Positions 34,643-43,188 of a DNA stretch of 64,000 bases are shown here, piece after piece. Numbering within the stretch: the first letter of the stretch is position 1; the number at the start of each line of letters is the position of its first letter. The position numbers and the translations under genes were made by a program. The notes beneath the pieces are model-generated. The model saw only the letters and a program-made list of their open reading frames with translations, did not search any database and was not told the DNA's origin. Source of the DNA: Rhizobiales bacterium dw_265 (GTDB lineage: Bacteria; Pseudomonadota; Alphaproteobacteria; Micropepsales; Micropepsaceae); assembly GCA_018449595.1 (NCBI GenBank), contig JAAVUU010000001.1, positions 1,178,001-1,242,000 of the forward strand. Reading direction: 5' to 3'.

Positions 34643-35472
34643 GTCGTCCTCCGGTAGGCGGTCTGCGCCACCAGCGAAAACTGACTGGAAGAGATGCGCT
34701 CGGAATGGCCGATATAGAGATGGCCGCCGATGGGCAGCAGGCCCGCGAAGCGGCCCCAGATCGCGTCCTGCGTCGCGGGATCGAAATAGATCATCACATT
34801 GCGGCAGAAGATGACGTCGAAGCCGCCCCTCATCGGCCAATCCTTCAGCAGGTTGACCTGGCGGAAGCGCACCAGCGTCCGCACGGTTTCGCTGAAGCGG
34901 AACTGCGCGCCATGATCCTCGATATTGCGGCCCTGCAGATGGCGGGGAATGTCGGCCAGCCGCGCCGCCGGATACAGCGCCGCCTTGCCCGCCGCCGCCA
35001 TGTTGGGATCGATGTCGCTGGCGAGAACCAGCACGTCATGCGATGCCGCGTCGGGCATGGCGTTGAGCAACGTCAACGCAATCGAATAGGGCTCTTCACC
35101 GGAAGAACAGGCCGACGACCAGATGCGCACCCGCCCGCCCTTCCGCGCCGTCTCGATCAGTTTGGGCAGCACCGCCTGCGCCAGGTGATCGAAATGATGG
35201 GCCTCGCGGAAGAAGCGCGTGACATTGGTGGTCATGGCGGCGATCAGCACCTGCCGTTCCTCGCTGCTTTCCGCCACCAGCCCGCAATAGTCCGAGAAAC
35301 GCGACAGGCCCTTTTCGCGCACCCGCTTGCTGAGGCGCGAATAGACCAGGTTGGCCTTGCTGTCGGGCAGTACGATGCCGGCTTCGTCCTGCACCAGCGC
35401 CGCCAGGGTGCGAAAATCCGCCCAGGTGAAGGGAAATTCCCCCGCGACCGCCAGTTCGCCGCGCGCCGTCAT
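34639..35472 (-). CDS. cheR: CheR chemoreceptor methyltransferase
   Basis: SAM-dependent methyltransferase of 277 residues that methylates receptor glutamates. The N-terminal helical domain ([18 protein letters not shown]) is followed by [19 protein letters not shown], the SAM-binding [17 protein letters not shown] and the [14 protein letters not shown] motif, all diagnostic for CheR. Its start overlaps the cheW stop by 4 nt. The operon's MCP ends in a DWKEF pentapeptide that may tether this enzyme. Confidence 0.95.
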   Translation of the reverse strand: MTARGELAVAGEFPFTWADFRTLAALVQDEAGIVLPDSKANLVYSRLSKRVREKGLSRFSDYCGLVAESSEERQVLIAAMTTNVTRFFREAHHFDHLAQAVLPKLIETARKGGRVRIWSSACSSGEEPYSIALTLLNAMPDAASHDVLVLASDIDPNMAAAGKAALYPAARLADIPRHLQGRNIEDHGAQFRFSETVRTLVRFRQVNLLKDWPMRGGFDVIFCRNVMIYFDPATQDAIWGRFAGLLPIGGHLYIGHSERISSSQFSLVAQTAYRRTT

Positions 35473-35951
35473 GCCGCCTGCGCTTCCTGGGTGCCGACCA
35501 GCGAGGCGATCAGCCTGTGCAGGGACAGGATGGTGACCATGCGCTCGGACAGGACGGCAATGCCTTCGACAAAGGCGGTATCGGCTTCGCGCGCCAGTTC
35601 GGGCGTCGGCTGGATGTCGCCGCCGGTGATGGTCAAAATGTCGGACACCGCGTCCACCAGCAGTCCGATGGTGCGCGTCTCGGACTGCACCACCACGATC
35701 ACATCCTTGGGATTGGTTTCCGTGCGGCCCAGCCCCAACCGCGCCTTGAGGTCCACCACCGGCAGCACCACGCCGCGCAGGTTGATGACGCCGCGCACAT
35801 AGTCGGGGGCGTGCGGCAAGGGCGTGGTCTCGGTCCAGCCGCGGATTTCGCGGATCGCCATGATGTCGGCGCCGAACTCCTGTTCGCCCGAGCGGAAGGT
35901 GATGAACTGGCGGCGGCCGCCCACTTCTTTTGTAGAGGTGTGCTCTGTCAT
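35469..35951 (-). CDS. cheW: CheW adaptor protein
   Basis: Coupling protein of 160 residues that links receptors to CheA. The CheW domain is clear: QFITFRSGEQEFGADIMAIR, the conserved HAPDYVRGVINLRGVVLPVV (receptor and CheA contact surface) and GLLVDAVSDILTITGGDI. The ATG at 35951 leaves a 1-nt gap after cheA. An upstream in-frame extension exists but lies inside cheA and looks spurious. Confidence 0.95.
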   Translation of the reverse strand: MTEHTSTKEVGGRRQFITFRSGEQEFGADIMAIREIRGWTETTPLPHAPDYVRGVINLRGVVLPVVDLKARLGLGRTETNPKDVIVVVQSETRTIGLLVDAVSDILTITGGDIQPTPELAREADTAFVEGIAVLSERMVTILSLHRLIASLVGTQEAQAA

Positions 35952-35952
35952 G

Positions 35953-37998
35953 TCAGCTTCCCGTTGGTCGCAGTTCGTTGAAATCGCCCAGTTGCGCGCG
36001 ACAGCGGGTGACGATGCCGTCCACATCCAGGATCAGCGCCACCCGGCCATCGCCCAGAATGGTGGCGGCGGCGATGCCTTCGATATGGCGGTAATTGTCC
36101 TCGAAGCCTTTGATCACCACCTGGCGCTGGCCCAATATGGCGTCCACCGTCAGCGCCAGCCGCCCGGTGCCCTGGCTTTCCACCAGGATCACCACGCCCT
36201 GATCGGCCTGGCTTGTGTCGCCGGCCTGGAGGATCGCGGCGGTGTCAACCAGCGGCACATAGGCGCCGCGCACATTCAGCAGGTTGCGGCCGCGCCCGAA
36301 GGCATGGATGTCCGAGGGTTTGGGCTTGAGGCTTTCGACGATATGGGTCAGCGGCAAGACGAAAGTCTGCGCGCCGATCGCCACCACCATGCCGTCCAGC
36401 ACCGCCAGGGTCAGCGGCAGGGTCAGCGAGAAGCGCGAGCCCTGGCGCGGCGTCGAGCCGATCACGATGCGCCCGCCCAGGTCGATGATGTTGCGGCGGA
36501 CCACGTCCATGCCGACGCCGCGCCCGGAAATGTTCGACACTTCCTTGGCGGTCGAAAATCCCGGCATGAAGATCAGGTTGTCGGTTTCCTCGTCCGACAG
36601 GGCCGTGCCCGGCGAAATCAGCCCGCGCTCCACCGCCTTTTCCTTGACGCGCGCGCGATCAATACCCCGGCCGTCATCGGAAACTTCAATGACAATACGT
36701 CCGCCGCGATGTTCGGCCGAAAGCGTGACGGTGCCTTCTTCCGGCTTGCCGGCCGCCAGGCGTTCCTGCGGCGTTTCCAGGCCATGATCCACCGCATTGC
36801 GGATCATGTGGGTCAGCGGCTCGCCCAGCCGCTCGATCACCGTCTTGTCCACTTCGGTGGTTTCGCCTTCCACCACCAGATGCACCTGCTTGCCGGTCTG
36901 GGCCGCCAGTTCGCGCACCAGCCTGGGCATGCGCTGGAACACCGATTTCACCGGCTGGGTACGGATCGCCATCACGCTTTCCTGCAACTCGCGCAGCAGG
37001 TGTTCCAGCTCGGCCAGGCCGTTGCCGACTGAGGAAGCGCGGGGGATTTTGCATTCCGCCACCCGCTGCGACAGCATCGCCTGGGTGATCACCAGTTCGC
37101 CCACCAGGTTGACCAGCCGGTCCACCTTGTCGAGATCCACCCGGATGGATTGCTTGGGCGCGTCGGCGGCGGGCGCGCTTTCCTTCTTTTCCGCCACCGG
37201 CGCGTCCGGCAAAGGCGCCAGCACCGGCAGCGGGATGATCTCGGCGGTGGGCGCATCCGCCATTTCGATGGTCAGGTCGCAATGGCCCAGGACGAATTCG
37301 AAAACCTCCGCCACCGCGTCGCGCGGCGCATCGCCCGTCAGTGCGATGTCCCAGGCGAAATAGCCGGTCGCGGGTTCCAGTGTTTCCAGCGGCGGAAGCC
37401 GCGCCAGGTCGGCGGTGACTTTCACGGAGCCCAGCCGCGCCAGTTCGCGCAGCAGCAGCGCCGGCTCATTGGCATTGGCATACAGCGTGGCATGCGGCGC
37501 GAAATGGATGCGCCAACCCGCCGAAGCAGGCGCCTCCTCCACCGCGATCACCATGGGCGCGAAATCCAGCCCTTCAAAGTCGGCGGGCGCTTCGCCGCTA
37601 TCGTCGGCATCCGTGCCCGACAGGGCCGCCAGCGCCTCGCTGATGTCGCGGCCGGTCTCTTTATCGAGGTGCGTGCCCTTGCGCGCCGCCGCGACATGGT
37701 CGGCCAGCATGTCGCCGGCCCGCAGCAGCACCTTCACCACCTCGCCGCCGGCATCCAGCTTGCCGCTGCGCAGATGGTCCAGCACCGTCTCGAAGCCATG
37801 GGCGAACTGCACCAGGTCTTCAAAGCCGAAAGCGCCGCCCGAACCTTTGATGGAATGCACCGCCCGGAACACGGCATTGATGACTTCGCTATCGGCCTCG
37901 CCGTTTTCCAGCGCCAGCAGCCCTTCTTCCATGGCGAGCAGCAATTCCTCGCATTCCTGGAAATAGGTCTGCTTGATGGCCTCCATCGGGTCGGTCAT
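35953..37998 (-). CDS. cheA: CheA histidine kinase
   Basis: Cytoplasmic kinase of 681 residues that phosphorylates the CheY proteins and CheB. Domains in order: HPt (about 1-105) with phospho-His48 in AVHSIKGSGGAFGF; a variable linker; dimerisation domain (about 285-345, VDLDKVDRLVNLVGELVITQ); ATPase domain with HMIRNAVDHGLE (N box), VSDDGRGID (G1), FSTAKEVSNISGRGVGMDVV (G2) and QGSRFSLTLPLTLA; and a CheW-like regulatory domain to the C-terminus. It overlaps the upstream cheY by 4 nt. Confidence 0.96.
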   Translation of the reverse strand: MTDPMEAIKQTYFQECEELLLAMEEGLLALENGEADSEVINAVFRAVHSIKGSGGAFGFEDLVQFAHGFETVLDHLRSGKLDAGGEVVKVLLRAGDMLADHVAAARKGTHLDKETGRDISEALAALSGTDADDSGEAPADFEGLDFAPMVIAVEEAPASAGWRIHFAPHATLYANANEPALLLRELARLGSVKVTADLARLPPLETLEPATGYFAWDIALTGDAPRDAVAEVFEFVLGHCDLTIEMADAPTAEIIPLPVLAPLPDAPVAEKKESAPAADAPKQSIRVDLDKVDRLVNLVGELVITQAMLSQRVAECKIPRASSVGNGLAELEHLLRELQESVMAIRTQPVKSVFQRMPRLVRELAAQTGKQVHLVVEGETTEVDKTVIERLGEPLTHMIRNAVDHGLETPQERLAAGKPEEGTVTLSAEHRGGRIVIEVSDDGRGIDRARVKEKAVERGLISPGTALSDEETDNLIFMPGFSTAKEVSNISGRGVGMDVVRRNIIDLGGRIVIGSTPRQGSRFSLTLPLTLAVLDGMVVAIGAQTFVLPLTHIVESLKPKPSDIHAFGRGRNLLNVRGAYVPLVDTAAILQAGDTSQADQGVVILVESQGTGRLALTVDAILGQRQVVIKGFEDNYRHIEGIAAATILGDGRVALILDVDGIVTRCRAQLGDFNELRPTGS

Positions 37999-38363
37999 GA
38001 CGACACCCGGTTGACCGCCGCGATCAGCCGCGCCGGATCGAACGGCTTGACGATCCAGCCGGTGGCGCCGGCCTCGCGGGCGCGCTGTTTCTTGGCGGCG
38101 TCGCTTTCGGTGGTCAGCACCAGGATGGGGGTGGCGCGGTGGCGCGGGTCCTTGCGCACCTGGTCGATGAAACCGAAGCCGTCCAGGCGCGGCATGTTGA
38201 TGTCGGTGATGATCACGTCCAGCCGGGGCGCGCCCGCCAGCGCCTCGACTCCCGCCATGCCGTCATCGGCCTGGATCACCCGATGGCCCGCGCCATTCAG
38301 GGCGAGTTTCAGCATGTCGCGCATGGTCTTGGAATCGTCCACCGTCAGGATGGTCTTAGACAT
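37995..38363 (-). CDS. cheY: CheY response regulator (first cheY)
   Basis: Single receiver domain of 122 residues. VDDSKTMRDMLKLAL holds the acidic pocket, Asp54 in IITDINMPRLDGFGF is the acceptor, the switch Thr is in LVLTTESD and Lys in WIVKPFDPARL. It is encoded just upstream of cheA and overlaps it by 4 nt, as cheYI does in Caulobacter, and its own start overlaps the STAS gene by 8 nt. Confidence 0.94.
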   Translation of the reverse strand: MSKTILTVDDSKTMRDMLKLALNGAGHRVIQADDGMAGVEALAGAPRLDVIITDINMPRLDGFGFIDQVRKDPRHRATPILVLTTESDAAKKQRAREAGATGWIVKPFDPARLIAAVNRVSS

Positions 38364-38622
38364 GCGCGATCCCTTCGATTCCAAGGGCCGCGTCCAGATC
38401 CAGCGCGCCGGCAACCTCGCCGAACGCGGGGGAGGGATGGGCGATGGTGGCGCCGCGCCGCACCGCCGCCACCAGCACCTGCAGGCAGGGCGATGAGACG
38501 CGCTGCACCTGCCCGGCGTCTATGGTCACCGGCTCGCCGCGATCGAAGGCCGCCAGCAATTCCGTTCTCAGCGCATCCGCCGCCGTCAAATCCATCACCG
38601 GCGCCAATGTCACGTCCGTCAT
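38356..38622 (-). CDS. STAS-domain protein (CheX position)
   Basis: Small protein of 88 residues with a STAS fold like anti-sigma-factor antagonists and MlaB: LAPVMDLTAADALRTELLAA, then VTIDAGQVQRVSSPCLQVLV. The Ser-Ser pair sits where antagonists carry the phosphorylatable serine. No kinase of the SpoIIAB type is nearby. It lies between the MCP and the first cheY, the site of the small gene often called cheX in Caulobacter. The function in chemotaxis is unclear. Confidence 0.8.
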   Translation of the reverse strand: MTDVTLAPVMDLTAADALRTELLAAFDRGEPVTIDAGQVQRVSSPCLQVLVAAVRRGATIAHPSPAFGEVAGALDLDAALGIEGIAHV

Positions 38623-38632
38623 CGCCGCCTCC

Positions 38633-40882
38633 TCAGAATTCTTTCCAGTCCTGGTCTTCCTTCACGGCGGCGCTGCCCTGACCCCGACTCTGGCCCCGGA
38701 AGCTGGAGGCGATCCTGGCCTGCAGCCTGGGCACGGCGCGGACAAGCTTTGGCGCCGGCTTGGACGGCGTCTTGGATGCCACCTGGCGTTCGGCCACTTC
38801 ACCCACGTCAAAGAAGGCCACCAGTTCGCCCAGTTCGGCGGTCTCGTTGGCCAGGTTGCGCGAGGCGGCGGTGGATTCCTCCACCATCGCGGCATTCTGC
38901 TGCGTCACCTGATCCATCTGGGTGACGGCGGTGTTGACCTCCTCGATGCCGGTGGATTGCTGCTGCGCCGCCTGGGCCATTTCGGTGACCAGGCTGTTAA
39001 TCTCCACCACCTGGGTGACGATCTTGCGCAGGGCCTGGCCGGATTCGCCCACCAGCCGGACGCCGGACCCGACATGCTCGCTGGAGGCCTTGATCAGGGT
39101 CTTGATCTCGCGCGCCGCTTCCGACGAGCGTTGCGCCAGGGCGCGCACCTCGCTGGCGACCACGGCGAAACCCTTGCCGGCGTCGCCCGCCCGCGCCGCT
39201 TCCACCCCGGCGTTCAAGGCAAGAAGATTGGTCTGGAAGGCGATCTCGTCGATCACCCCGATAATGTCGGTGATCTGTTTGGAGGACTGTTCGATCTGGC
39301 CCATCGCCTTGATGGCGGTATCCACGATCTGGCCGCCCTCCTCCGCCGCGCCGCGCGCGGTGGAGACGATGCTGGACGCGGCCCGGGCATTCTCGGCCGT
39401 CTTCTTCACCGTGGCGGTGATCTGTTCCAGCGCCGCGGCGGTTTCCTCCAGGCTGGCGGCCTGCTGCTCGGTGCGCTTGGACAGGTCGTCGGCCGCCTGG
39501 CTGATCTCGCCGGCGCCGGTGTTGATGCCGCCCGCCGCCGCCATCACGCTTTGCAGGGTTTCCTGCATGCGCGCCATGGCGCCGTTGAAATCGCTCTTCA
39601 GCTTGGCGAAGGGGCCGGTGAGATCGGCGTTGACGCGATGAGTGAGATTGCCCTTGGCCAGCGCCTCCAGGCCCGCGCCGATGCTGTCCACGATCACGGT
39701 GGTCTGGTGCGCCTTGTCGGCTTCCGCCGCCAGCCGCTCGCTTTCCACCGCCGTGATGTCGGTGGCGTATTTGATGACCTTGACGGGCTTGCCGTTGAGG
39801 TCGAACAAAGGATTGTAGGAGGCGAGAATCCACACTTCCTTGCCGCCCTTGCCGATGCGGCGGAATTTGTCGGCGATGAATTCGCCGCGATTGAGCGTCT
39901 CCCAGAACTGGCGGTATTCCGCGCCGCGGGCATATTCGGGATCGGCGAACATGGAATGATGGCGGCCCACGATCTCGCCCGCCGTATAGCCCATGGTGGC
40001 GAGGAAATTCTCATTGGCCGCGAGAATGGTGCCGTCCAGCTTGAACTCGATTACCGCCTGGGCGCGGCCGATCGCATCCACCTTGCTCTTCTGTTCATTG
40101 GCCAGGGTTTCCGAGGCCGTGATGTCGGTGGCGAACTTGACCACCTTGTAGGGCTTGCCGTTCTTGTCCGGGATCGGATTGTAGCTGGCCTGTATCCAGA
40201 CCTCGCGCCCGCCCTTGGCGATGCGCTTGTACTTGCCGGAATCGAATTCGCCGCGGCCCAGCCTGTCCCAGAAGGCGCGATAGTCCGGCGACTGGCGCTG
40301 ACCCGGATCGACGAACAGGGAATGATGCTGGCCGCGAATCTCCTCCAGCGCATAGCCCATCGTGTCCAGGAAATTCCTGTTGGCCCCGGCGATGCGGCCC
40401 GACAGGTCGAACTCGACCACCGCCTGGGCGCGGTCCAGCGCCGCCAGCATGCCTTCCTGCACCCGCTGGGCGCTGACATCGGTCCATTCCAGGATGTTGC
40501 CGATATAGTTGCGCTGGGCGTCGAACACCGCGCCGATGTTGAGGGCGAATTTGAGGTCGCCCAGGGTGATCTCGGCCCGGTGCGGCAGGCGCGACGAATC
40601 GGCCAGCAACTGGCGCTGGTGCGCCGGGTTGCGGTGGAACATGTCGATGCAGGCGCCGACCAGCCGGTCGGGATCGATCCCCGGCACCAGGGCACGGAAA
40701 GCCTCGATCTTGCTGGTGAACAGCTCCCGTGTCGCCTTGTTGACATGGGTGATCAGGAAATCCCGGTCCACCATCATCATGGGGATGGTGGCATTCTCCA
40801 CCGCCGCCACCATGAAGGCGCGCCGCCGCGCCTGCGCTTCGGCCGACGGCCTGCGGCCGGATAAACCCAATCCGTTGAACAT
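38633..40882 (-). CDS. mcp: Soluble PAS-containing methyl-accepting chemotaxis protein
   Basis: Chemoreceptor of 749 residues without a signal peptide or membrane segment, so probably cytoplasmic. An N-terminal divergent PAS (about 25-140, [19 protein letters not shown]) is followed by two similar PAS repeats (about 145-260 and 270-385; each has NFL-TMGY, HHS-F-DP and EVWI-ASYNP). A HAMP-like linker and the MA signalling domain come next, with the hairpin tip [20 protein letters not shown] and [16 protein letters not shown]. The C-terminus ends DWKEF, matching the aromatic-x-x-aromatic pentapeptide that docks CheR/CheB. PAS sensing suggests a redox, oxygen or metabolic cue; no heme or flavin ligand can be named. 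Confidence 0.93.
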   Translation of the reverse strand: MFNGLGLSGRRPSAEAQARRRAFMVAAVENATIPMMMVDRDFLITHVNKATRELFTSKIEAFRALVPGIDPDRLVGACIDMFHRNPAHQRQLLADSSRLPHRAEITLGDLKFALNIGAVFDAQRNYIGNILEWTDVSAQRVQEGMLAALDRAQAVVEFDLSGRIAGANRNFLDTMGYALEEIRGQHHSLFVDPGQRQSPDYRAFWDRLGRGEFDSGKYKRIAKGGREVWIQASYNPIPDKNGKPYKVVKFATDITASETLANEQKSKVDAIGRAQAVIEFKLDGTILAANENFLATMGYTAGEIVGRHHSMFADPEYARGAEYRQFWETLNRGEFIADKFRRIGKGGKEVWILASYNPLFDLNGKPVKVIKYATDITAVESERLAAEADKAHQTTVIVDSIGAGLEALAKGNLTHRVNADLTGPFAKLKSDFNGAMARMQETLQSVMAAAGGINTGAGEISQAADDLSKRTEQQAASLEETAAALEQITATVKKTAENARAASSIVSTARGAAEEGGQIVDTAIKAMGQIEQSSKQITDIIGVIDEIAFQTNLLALNAGVEAARAGDAGKGFAVVASEVRALAQRSSEAAREIKTLIKASSEHVGSGVRLVGESGQALRKIVTQVVEINSLVTEMAQAAQQQSTGIEEVNTAVTQMDQVTQQNAAMVEESTAASRNLANETAELGELVAFFDVGEVAERQVASKTPSKPAPKLVRAVPRLQARIASSFRGQSRGQGSAAVKEDQDWKEF

Positions 40883-40936
40883 CTTGCCCTCCGTTGGCGC
40901 CGTGGCGCCCGCCCCGCCCGCATGGTTGCGGACAAT

Positions 40937-40967
40937 ATTTCAATACAATCTATAGTTGTACTGAAAT
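40937..40967. promoter_or_regulatory. 12-bp inverted repeat upstream of the che operon
   Basis: ATTTCAATACAA (40937-40948) and TTGTACTGAAAT (40956-40967) are complementary at 11 of 12 positions, separated by 7 nt. The repeat is AT-rich in otherwise GC-rich DNA, centred about 70 nt upstream of the mcp start and 40 nt past the doxX stop. No T-tract follows, so it looks like an operator or promoter element rather than a terminator. Confidence 0.6.
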
Positions 40968-41006
40968 GCTGAACGAATGGTTAACGGAGGGCAAAAGGAG
41001 CGCAGT

Positions 41007-41390
41007 TCAGGCGGTTTTGTGATTGTCCAGGCTGACCGCCCCCGCCCCGAAATGGACGATCTGCAGCAGCCCGCCGGCGATCATGATGTTCTTGAGGAAG
41101 TGGATCATGGTGTTCTGGTCGCCGAAGTTGTTGTGGAAGAAGGCCGCCGTCACCACGCACCAGGCGGCCAGCACCAGCGCCACCGGCCGCGCCCGCCAGC
41201 CCAGCAGCAGCAACAGGCCGAAGCCGATCTCCACGATCAGGGCGACGAACCAGCCCAGCGGCGCCAGCGGCAAGCCGGCATGGGCGATGGCGGCGGTAAG
41301 GCCGGCCCGGGCGCCCAGCTTGCCCAACCCGCTGATGACGAAGATGCCGCCGATCAGGGCGCGGCCGATGAAGGGAAGGTAACGAGTCAT
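41007..41390 (-). CDS. DoxX-family membrane protein
   Basis: Integral membrane protein of 127 residues with four predicted helices: YLPFIGRALIGGIFVISGLG, LGWFVALIVEIGFGLLLLLG, PVALVLAAWCVVTAAFFHN and the end region FLKNIMIAGGLLQIVHFGAG. The FVISGLGKL opening is typical of DoxX/YphA-like proteins. It starts 2 nt after the azoreductase stop and would be co-transcribed with it. DoxX proteins often accompany quinone or thiol stress genes; the biochemical role is unknown. Confidence 0.88.
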   Translation of the reverse strand: MTRYLPFIGRALIGGIFVISGLGKLGARAGLTAAIAHAGLPLAPLGWFVALIVEIGFGLLLLLGWRARPVALVLAAWCVVTAAFFHNNFGDQNTMIHFLKNIMIAGGLLQIVHFGAGAVSLDNHKTA

Positions 41391-41392
41391 AG

Positions 41393-41995
41393 TTACGCCG
41401 CCAGCTTCGCGGCCACGGCCAGCGCATCCTGGATCGCCTTCTCGCGCTGCTCGGGCCCCATGTTCAGGCCTTCCGCCACGATGATCTCCAGGTCGGTGAC
41501 GCCGAGAAAGCCGAAGACGCTGCGCAGATAGGTCTCCATATGCTCGAACGCCGCAGCCGGCGCGCCCGCGCCATAAAGGCCGCCGCGCGACACCGCGATG
41601 ATGACGCGCTTGTTGCCGGCCAGCCCCCTGGCGCCATTGGCGTCATATTCGAAGGTCTTGCCCTTGACCGCGATGCGGTCGATCCAGGCCTTGAGCTGGC
41701 TGGCGACACCGAAATTGTACATCGGCGCGCCGATCACCACGGTGTCGGCGGCGAGGAATTCCTCCAGCACCGCCTGGCTGGCGGCGATCTCGGCCTCGGC
41801 GCCCTCGGGCACCGCGCCCTGCATGGCGGCGACATGGGTGCCCGACAGGTGCGCCAGCGGCTCGGCCACCAGATCGCGATAGGTCACAGTCACGCCGGGA
41901 TTGGCTTTCTTGAGCTGTTCCACCACGGCGGCGGAGAGCTGGCGGCTGGCGGAATAGCCGCCCAGGATCGAGGCATCGAGATGCAGGAGTTTCAT
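41393..41995 (-). CDS. azoR: FMN-dependent NADH-azoreductase / quinone reductase
   Basis: Flavodoxin-fold enzyme of 200 residues. It begins [20 protein letters not shown], the FMN phosphate-binding pattern of AzoR, and contains [20 protein letters not shown] and VSRGGLYG, two further family signatures. AzoR proteins reduce quinones and azo dyes by two-electron transfer. A divergent HxlR-type regulator and a downstream DoxX gene form the usual quinone/electrophile response set. The ATG at 41995 gives the standard family start. Confidence 0.92.
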   Translation of the reverse strand: MKLLHLDASILGGYSASRQLSAAVVEQLKKANPGVTVTYRDLVAEPLAHLSGTHVAAMQGAVPEGAEAEIAASQAVLEEFLAADTVVIGAPMYNFGVASQLKAWIDRIAVKGKTFEYDANGARGLAGNKRVIIAVSRGGLYGAGAPAAAFEHMETYLRSVFGFLGVTDLEIIVAEGLNMGPEQREKAIQDALAVAAKLAA

Positions 41996-42004
41996 GGATA
42001 TTTT

Positions 42005-42026
42005 CCAGTATAAATTTGTTACCTGG
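42005..42026. promoter_or_regulatory. Candidate HxlR operator upstream of azoR
   Basis: CCAGTA (42005-42010) and TACCTGG (42020-42026) are an inverted repeat with one bulged base around an AT-rich centre, starting 10 nt upstream of the azoR start within the divergent azoR/hxlR promoter region. The position is suitable for repression by the divergent HxlR protein; the match to any known site is not established. Confidence 0.35.
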
Positions 42027-42091
42027 ACTAAGATGAATACCACTGCTAAACCACGCAAGAAGGCACATTTCTGATACCCGAGCACACCCAG

Positions 42092-42496
42092 GTGACCACG
42101 CACACCGCTGTAACTGCCCGTGATGGGGTGGTCCGCCTCGACCCTAAATCCTCCACCTGCCAGGCCGTCAACGGCGTCCTGGCCCGGGTCGGCGACAAAT
42201 GGAGCGTGCTGATCATCGTGCTGCTGGGCGACGGCCCCAAACGCTTCAACGAGATGAAGCGGCTGGTGGGCGGCATCTCCCAGCGCATGCTGACGCTCAC
42301 CTTGCGCGGGCTGGAACGCGACGGGCTGGTGACGCGCACCGTCTTTCCCACCATCCCGCCGCGCGTCGATTACGAACTGACCGCGCTGGGCCGTTCGCTA
42401 CGCCAGGCGGTCGAGCCGCTGGGCCAATGGGCGCAGGGCCATGTCGGCGCCATTCACAAGGCACAGCAAAAGTTCGACGCCAAGTCGAAAGGCTGA
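42092..42496 (+). CDS. HxlR-family transcriptional regulator
   Basis: Winged helix-turn-helix regulator of 134 residues. Family features: a single cysteine, Cys23, ahead of [20 protein letters not shown], then [20 protein letters not shown] (recognition helix) and [20 protein letters not shown], the wing. In YodB/QorR-like members the lone N-terminal cysteine senses quinones or oxidants. The gene is divergent from azoR-doxX, its probable target. The start is GTG at 42092; no better ATG is available. Confidence 0.9.
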   Translation: MTTHTAVTARDGVVRLDPKSSTCQAVNGVLARVGDKWSVLIIVLLGDGPKRFNEMKRLVGGISQRMLTLTLRGLERDGLVTRTVFPTIPPRVDYELTALGRSLRQAVEPLGQWAQGHVGAIHKAQQKFDAKSKG

Positions 42497-42497
42497 A

Positions 42498-43106
42498 CTA
42501 TTTGGCGGGCTGCACGGTGGGCGGATTCTTCGAGAAATCCACCCCCAGGTCGTTCCGGCGCCAGGTGAAAAAGATCAGCACCGCGCCATCCTCCTCGCGG
42601 CTGAAGCCATAGGCGGGATCGGTGGAAACGATCAGCTTGCCGGTCTTGGGATCGTAGATGCTGGCGGCGAATTTGGCGGTGCCTTTGAGATTGCTTTGGG
42701 AATAGAGCGCCAGGGCCGGAATCCCCACCCCCGGCAGGAAGGGATTGGGCAAGGCGGGAATGCCGATCAGGGTGTTGCGCTCATCGGTGGACAGCGTGCC
42801 GGCGCGCGGCAGGATCACCGCATCGGCCTTGGCGCGGTCGGCCACCAGCTTCACGCCATGGCGCAGCAGCGCGTCCTGGATCGCCGCCAGGCCATATTGC
42901 TGGTCCTGGGCCGCGAAGCCGGAGATGTCGATCCAGGCGGTGAGGTTGGCGGGAACCTGCGCCGCCAGCGCCTCGGCGGCGCGGTCGGCGGCGGTGGAGA
43001 TCAGCAACAGCTCCTGGGTGCTGCGGGCGGGGCTGGTGGCGCGCACGGCGGTGCAGCCGCCCAGCAGCAATGCTGCCGCCGCCAACAGGACAAGTCGGGT
43101 CATCAT
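42498..43106 (-). CDS. Putative lipoprotein (DUF6655-like)
   Basis: Envelope protein of about 202 residues. The N-terminus MMTRLVLLAAAALLLGGC ends in a lipobox (LGGC), so it should be acylated at that Cys. The mature part reads like a small family of proteobacterial lipoproteins I recall as DUF6655 (ELLLISTAADRAAEALA, DISGFAAQDQQYGLAAIQDA, VILPRAGTLSTDERNTLIGI). The function is unknown. Either of two adjacent ATGs (43106, 43103) may start it. It is convergent with hxlR, one base apart, and divergent from the P450 gene. Confidence 0.75.
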   Translation of the reverse strand: MMTRLVLLAAAALLLGGCTAVRATSPARSTQELLLISTAADRAAEALAAQVPANLTAWIDISGFAAQDQQYGLAAIQDALLRHGVKLVADRAKADAVILPRAGTLSTDERNTLIGIPALPNPFLPGVGIPALALYSQSNLKGTAKFAASIYDPKTGKLIVSTDPAYGFSREEDGAVLIFFTWRRNDLGVDFSKNPPTVQPAK

Positions 43107-43188
43107 GCGGAAAGGTTCCCTTGACGCCCCCAACACCTACCGAAAGCAATGCGCCTGTGCGAAAACGGTTTCCGGTAAAAAGGTCGCG

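Noticed and set aside
38444-40864. 806-codon plus-strand open frame opposite the chemoreceptor
   Set aside because: Antisense of the MCP heptads; the MCP hairpin-tip signature on the minus strand settles the coding strand.
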